Below are positions 58,601 through 64,000 of a stretch of DNA of 64,000 bases, piece by piece (positions within the stretch are counted from its first letter, which is position 1; each line of letters opens with the position of its first letter). The stretch is from Mesodorylaimus sp. YZB2_4 (Eukaryota > Nematoda > Enoplea > Dorylaimida > Dorylaimidae): positions 434,001-498,000 of the forward strand of contig JASANH010000882.1 in NCBI GenBank assembly GCA_030248295.1, in the 5' to 3' direction. The notes under the pieces are model-generated. The model ran no database searches. It was not told where the DNA came from and saw only the letters and a program-made list of their open reading frames with translations. The translations under genes were made by a program, and so were the position numbers.

Positions 58601-61600
58601 CACCGCCCAATGCCAACGAAGCCGCCGTTTTCACTTCTTCATTATTCGATTGAAATCCACGCATAATCACCTGATCGATCGGCGGCTGCGTATCGGCAAT
58701 CGATTTCGCTGATTTTCGTCCGATTTCTCCCAAAGCCAACAACGAAAATAATTGAACTTGCTGATCGACGCCTTGACTCGTGGTCAGGTTGTAGACAAAT
58801 TTGGATACGAGCTGCAAGGAAGAATCCATTCGCCCCTTCTACCCTCAGTTCTCACATTCATAACTTACACTCGGCGCTTCCTGGGGTCTCGCCGCGACCA
58901 ACGTGGCCAAACATTTGGCAGCGCTATGGAAATATTGTTTATGCACAGCCGAAGCCGCGTGTTGATCGTAGATTGGTTTCGTCAATAATATTTTCAATTC
59001 ATCGAAACTCGGTCGTTGTAATCCGCTTTGCATTAATTGCAATAAAAATTCATTTAAGGCATTCAATGAAATGCCTTGTAAGAGCGGCGATTGAATTAGA
59101 CGACCGATCGATAATAAAATGGCATCCACATACTCGGCTACACCAGACGATTGCGATTTCAACATGATGGTCAACAAAGCCAACGTCATCTGAGCGATTT
59201 GTAAATCACTTTCCACAATCAAAGCCGGCAATTCGGCTAACACTTTTTTCGACATGGCCGGCGTGATCGACGATTGATAACTCGTATTCAACGTATCCAA
59301 TAATTGCAATGTTGATATTCGAAGCGCTCGTTGATTCTTGCGTAAAAATTCAGCCAAATCATTCATGACCGACGGAAGAATCGAAGCCAACGGTATCTTC
59401 AAGGGTGATTGCCCAATCACGCTCAATGCACGCACAGTTGTCAAACGAGTGATTTCGTTCTTCAATCGATCCAATAATAATGGCAGGCAAACAGGCAGCT
59501 CGGCCTAAAATCAAAATACATGCTCTCTATGAGATAATACAATTAATTTTAGCTAAACATGGAAGACACACCACCAGGCCTATGAAAACGCAATTCACTC
59601 CAAGCGAGTGGAACTTGGAATTACCTGACACGACAATGCTTGATCCAATCACTGCCTCAAGCAGCCTCCTACTCGACCATCTTAGCAGACACCCAATTCC
59701 ACACTGCCAACAAACATCTTTTCCATCCCCACTTTACACTGCGTACTCAGACCGCTGACTCGCCCCATTTAGACAGGGCACCCTGTCTCGATTAGTTGCC
59801 TAAGCCACGAAGTACTCAGCTGTGTCCTCGGACGACACAATACATCATCTGAATGCACACTATCGATCGGCCCAACATCGAGCCTAGACATGACCCCTGT
59901 GATCAGTCCATGCTGGCAAGTGCCTTCAATTATTCCTTAACGACAGACTCAAACTGTAAGGACAAGCCATCCCCCAGGACTCCAGCACCGACCGACCCGG
60001 GCCGGATCGGTTTGGGGGAACCGACCCAAGCTGTGGGTCGGCCGGATCGGAATTTTGAATTCCCGCCAAAAGTTTTTCTCTGACGGCCAGTCATGTCTTC
60101 ATGCAGGCAGCTAGGATCGACACTTCAACCCACTGGACTGGCCGCCCATGCATGACATTGACGTTTTTTTTGCAAGTTTCGACCTCACCCACCTTCTGTC
60201 CACATAGGAGCGCGGCTCATTTGGCTTGTGAAAGGTTGATCAAGGGGGCAACCCTGACTGAAACGCTTCAGTTCTATTCTGGCTGAAGACGTCAGTTTAA
60301 ACCTGTTCTCAGAGAACTGGCTGTGGGCGATTCACCAGAAATTCAATTGGAGGTGGAAGTGGTGCCCTCGATTGAGAAAACTGGTCCTAATTGCCAGTCG
60401 GGGCCCTCCGTTCTTGCCCTCTATCATCCGGAAACGCCGATTCTGGCGCAGGATGCCCTCGGCGGTGATGCTCCAGCGGAGCAGCGCCAAGCGAGGCCGC
60501 CAGAGGGAAGCTGCCATGAGAGTTGATCGCCTCACACACTGCCGCACCCGTCATGATGACTGCTGGCTGGCAACTGGCAAAACCCATAGGAAATTCGGGT
60601 AGGTAGGGGTGGGGGCCCAGCCCAAAAAAATTTAAAAAGCTGTCCTCATACCGGCCACCTTCCACTCTAAGAAGTCAAGTCTAGAAGCGAAACGGGATAT
60701 TGCAGGTGCAGTTGGACAGCAAAAATTTGTGAAATTCTACGCTGTCGCCTCAGACAGCATGGGGCAAGGGACGAGCACGTTAACTTATTCCTAAAGTCCT
60801 CCTCCCCTGTCCGTTTTCGCCCGAAATGCGTCAGCCTCTTCCTCCTTGACTGCGGGTGTCTGGTGGTTCTTTATCGAAGAAAGAATGTGCATCATGCCAG
60901 AAAACAAATGTGTGGACGCAATACGATGGGTCAGGTCGGTCGGGTCGGGTCGGTTTGGTGACCTCACACCCGGGTCGGTCGATGCTGGCCAGGACTCGTT
61001 AAAAACTTCTACATGTCTTATCCTATGACTTCGATTAGTCTGCAGTCAGCGACGAAAAAAAGCAGACACACACAACCGGATTCAGTTTTCATCTATCCTA
61101 ACAATTTAGTGTTATAGTAAGTGCGGCTGAGAGCATATGAATCGTAGGCCCTACATTAGAAGATACAGCGGGGACTGGATGATCTCACAAAGGGTACCTC
61201 AGTCAACAGAGCCAGAGCCCAGAATCGACCGATCCGCCGATCCGAGGGGTGGATCGGTTCCTGACCCGATCCAACTGCTGGATCAGCCGGATCGGCAACT
61301 AATATTTTTTCGAGCTTTAAATGCTGGGAAATGATAAAATGTGGCATAATATGAAGAGAAAATCCCGTTTTTTCTCTCAAATCAGTATTTAATCTGCTTA
61401 GCTCTCTTATGTCCTTTGGAATGGTTTAACATAGAGTGACAGCGAGGAACCATGGCAGGTTGGTGAAGATGCAGTGCCAAACACGTCATCCCCATCTATC
61501 TTCTACTTTTTGAATTGGATCGGATAGGAATCTGGCCAATCCAGACCCTGGATCGGATCGGGATCCAGGCCCAGGGTCGGATCGGTCGATGCTCGCCAGA

Positions 61601-64000
61601 AGGGTTTCTGCTTCGCCTACAGGTGCGTGTCAGTGGCCGACGAAGGCAATCGAACACAGTTCACTGGCTTCCCCACATGTCAAACACACCTATTATTTCT
61701 AATATGCAGGACCGGCCCTCTCAAAGATTTGAATTCTGCGAAAAAAATGAGAAATCCTCTCAGAAAAGCAATCCTCCCCTTTCTCGCTATCTCCACATAT
61801 AGCGCATCACTGCACTTTATCCCGCTGCTCGTCGCTTATTGTTCAAAACAGCTAAAAATTAATGGATTTTCAAGTGCAGTTTTTTAATTGTCATAAATCA
61901 AACCCATCACGGGAGTGTGCATTTACGTTATTGGTTCCTCAGACCACTGACAAGAAAACTCGCTTCGAAGTGCCATTTTCATCGATAACTCGTGAACGGT
62001 TTGAGGGAGGCAGGACAAGTAAAAAACAGCATTGCATAATTGGTCCATTATTGAGCCATTTATCTTAACTTGCCTCAAAAATCCCCAGGATTAAGGAAAC
62101 AGACCCGATATCGCCAAAGCGCCATATTTCTGGGAAAAGGCTACCAGAAAAACTTATTTTCTTCCCCGTAACAACTTGAGATAGCGTCGATTTCATACAA
62201 ATACAGGTTCAAAATTTTCTTCTGTATGAAATCGTTACAAAACCCTGCCTTTAAACCTGGTCCTACCCGACCTCACAATTTCACTTGAATCATTAAAAAA
62301 TGCTTGTCTTACCTGCAAATAATCCCCGAAACTGGCCAGCATATACCCAACGCACGTGATCGCCCGCTCCTTGACCTCCTGATCGATATCGGTGGCTTTC
62401 AATTTCGTGAACACAGCACCGTACAACTTGGCCACGTGCGGTGTAAAATCGAAACTACTCGACGGCGTGTCCGGTGGGCGAAGAATACGAATCAATTGTT
62501 GCACAACATTCAACGCTTCGGCCGTCACTTTATAAAACGGATCTTCCACTGCATTCACCACCAGCGGCACCAATTGTCCCACGTATCGTTGAAACGTCTT
62601 GGCCGGATGACCGGACAATGCTGCTCCCACAAACACCAACGTATCGATTTTCATATTCGAATTCGCTTGCTTATCAGTCAATGCGTGCTGCACACCAGGC
62701 AACAATAAACCGAAATAATCAGACGACAAACAAGCCGGATAAACACGCAATAATTCCGTCAACAATGCGAAACATGATTGACGTGTCTAAAACATATTTC
62801 AATGGTCACTGAGAAAATTCTGTGATAAAAATGCAATTTTTTGTGACTGTTTATATTAAAACCTAACAAAACAAGCAGCCGTAATGAACTTATGGTTGTT
62901 AGAAGTCACTCTGGCCGTTTAACAAAAATATTCCGACGCTCTGCTTTTTTAAAATTGCGCCAATTCCAAATTTCAAAAGCGTTTTCACGCGCTAAAAAAT
63001 CGGCCAGGTATTTTCACTTTCTGGTCATTTTTATAACAAAGAGCGGGATTTTTCAAATTTTGATATTCGTATAATGAGTATGCCGGCTGTAGTCAGGTTC
63101 ACAGCTACCACAATTTTAATGCAACAATCTGAAGACCCTGCGACACCAAAAAATTTCACCAGCCACCCCACAGATTTCTACCAAAGGCCCATTATAGTAA
63201 AGCATCGGCAAGTCCGAAATTTGAATTCGCGCGGATTTCACATTGCTCAGCAGGTTCCAGCCACTTACAATAAAACAGGCTGGATACGGTGACTGTTGTA
63301 ACAACTGCGCCAATCTCTTATGAACACATTTCGAGAGCGAAAAAAGCTGAAATACACTTATTGCTAGAATATATAGCATCGTTTACTTATCAGATGTGCC
63401 ATAAACAATGATACCTTCACATTTGTCATTCAATCATACCCAGACTTCCAGTTCAGCTGAAAACTGCGCTCTTCAAAGAGTATCACTTTTTATAGCACAC
63501 CCAATGACAGCATCGATTCCTATTTTGTGGTAAACAGTCTAAACCTACTGAGCAATGAGAAATCCGCGCGAATTCAAAGTTTGGACTTGCATTTCTGAAA
63601 TGTTTTGTGTTGATGTCCTTTGATGCAGTTCATGACAATTTCTGAAAATTTTGACTACATCGGCACTTTACAACAAGCACGCATTGCCCTGCTGTGAGCT
63701 ATATTTAATCAGAAGAAGTCTAAAGAGACCGATCTAAAAACGCGATTTTTAGCCTTGTAAAAGTAAATAAAACATTTTAAAATTCGAGTTCTCTGTTATA
63801 CGAGTCACCAGCCCGATTACAACTAACTTCCTTTCGCCGTCATTATCTCAACATCGCACGGATTTTAAAAGCGTAAAATGTGGAATTTAAGCATATTATA
63901 ATAAAAGCATTCATGCTCACACTATCTTTTAATCGCTTTTTGTGTAAAATTACTCGTATTACCTTCAAAGATTTCTCTTTCAATTGTTTCGTAACTGCTT
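52629..64000 (-). CDS. CAND1: Cullin-associated NEDD8-dissociated protein (CAND1), C-terminal two thirds
   Basis: CAND1 is a HEAT-repeat protein that binds unneddylated cullin-RBX complexes and exchanges substrate receptors of SCF ubiquitin ligases. Exons: 64000(+)-63963, 62786-62313, 59504-58869, 58811-58506, 58346-58263, 57306-57091, 53565-53236, 53185-52976 and 52811-52629. All are phase 0 and together give about 824 residues. Diagnostic stretches include [105 protein letters not shown] and ESVQKD. The last intact exon in view ends with KQLKEKSLK, directly before the TRQSCF exon, as in human CAND1. About 400 N-terminal residues lie beyond the right edge. After ESVQKD the tail is longer than in human and ends MEVDNY. 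Introns of 2.8 and 3.5 kb hold four hAT-like elements. Confidence 0.95.
54847..55837. mobile_element. hAT-like non-autonomous element with CAGTTAACTG arrays, copy 2
   Basis: The same terminal arrays (TTCAGTTTCAGTTACAGT and relatives) and the same central foldback as at 27439-28758 are present. Ends are TAGATTTAGCACAGTT and, on the minus strand, TAGCGTTGATACAGTT. Flanks are GGACCCGG and GGCCCCAG, a degenerate 8-bp duplication. It sits in the 3.5-kb CAND1 intron and is shorter and more worn than copy 1. The foldback arms are at about 55105-55440. Confidence 0.65.
56043..56085 (-). repeat. tRNA-like SINE B 3' arm
   Basis: The minus strand reads ACGATCGATTCCCACTCGGG followed by GCTCG. It is a mutated T arm and the same terminal GCTCGGGGC seen in other copies. 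It lies in a CAND1 intron. Confidence 0.4.
56227..56874. mobile_element. hAT-like non-autonomous element with TCCCGATC arrays
   Basis: Perfect 8-bp direct repeats AGCACTAC lie at 56219-56226 and 56875-56882. The ends are TAGCGCTCGTTC on the left and TAGCGTTCGTTC on the minus strand at the right. Just inside are arrays of CCCGATCCCG-type words, short on the left and about 90 bases on the right. At 648 bases it has no transposase. It lies in a CAND1 intron. This is the cleanest hAT signature in the window. Confidence 0.8.
59982..60988. mobile_element. hAT-like non-autonomous element with GGTCGGATCGG arrays, copy 1
   Basis: Terminal repeats CCAGCACCGACCGACCCGGG and, on the minus strand, CCAGCATCGACCGACCCGGG differ at one base of 20. 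Perfect 8-bp duplications CCAGGACT flank it (59974-59981 and 60989-60996). Subterminal words GGGTCGGCCGGATCGG are iterated. No transposase. It is in the 2.8-kb CAND1 intron. Confidence 0.8.
61219..61594. mobile_element. hAT-like non-autonomous element with GGTCGGATCGG arrays, copy 2
   Basis: Ends are CCAGAATCGACCGATCC and, on the minus strand, GAGCATCGACCGATCC. Flanks are GCCAGAGC and GCCAGAAG (6 of 8 matching). The same GGATCGG word fills both ends. It is a shorter relative 230 bases from copy 1, in the same CAND1 intron. Confidence 0.6.
62787..63962. other. CAND1 intron without further content
   Basis: This lies between the exon ending KQLKEKSLK and the exon starting TRQSCF. It has a TTTTAG acceptor and a GTAATA donor on the minus strand. 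I see AT-rich sequence with no gene, tRNA or repeat family of this window. Confidence 0.6.

Overview
This window comes from an invertebrate animal nuclear genome. Genes are split by GT-AG introns, many only 50-90 bases long with TTTTAG or TTTCAG acceptors. Other introns run to several kilobases and are full of transposon and SINE remnants. The gene content is animal: DEG/ENaC channels, a serpin, an ABHD12-type lipase, CAND1, a glutathione-degrading ChaC enzyme and a nephrocystin-3-like NACHT/TPR protein. The sequence alone does not fix the phylum.

Layout. 1-6.7 kb: no intact gene, but nested pogo-like elements, a tRNA-derived SINE and a decayed G-protein alpha subunit gene. 6.75-8.8 kb: a three-exon DEG/ENaC channel. 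9.2-22.8 kb: a gene of about 19 exons for a DUF4062-NACHT-helical-repeat protein. Its 5.3-kb third intron holds a serpin gene on the opposite strand. 23.0 kb: a tRNA-Thr gene. 24.2-36.7 kb: three DEG/ENaC paralogues in tandem, each one uninterrupted reading frame, with repeat-rich spacers of about 4 kb. 36.7-45.9 kb: gene-poor and transposon-rich (pogo-like MITE, dead Tc1 element, decayed hAT transposase, SINEs). 46.0-46.8 kb: gamma-glutamylcyclotransferase behind a TATA box. 48.2-52.5 kb, minus strand: an 11-exon ABHD12-like serine hydrolase. 52.6-64.0 kb, minus strand: the C-terminal two thirds of CAND1, whose 5' end lies beyond the right edge.

The most unusual layer is repetitive. At least eight non-autonomous elements have short terminal inverted repeats, and most have 8-bp flanking duplications of hAT type. 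Each family carries its own dense array of one short word near the ends (GTTAACG, TTACAAG, CAGTTAACTG, TGCGTAC, TCCCGATC or GGTCGGATCGG). A separate foldback module forms long imperfect hairpins, two copies of it inside one of these hAT-like families. A decayed hAT transposase gives a possible trans-acting source. The genes show no common pathway; the only functional cluster is the DEG/ENaC group.

Exon boundaries were worked out by hand from open frames, splice dinucleotides and phase agreement. No alignment or database search was run.
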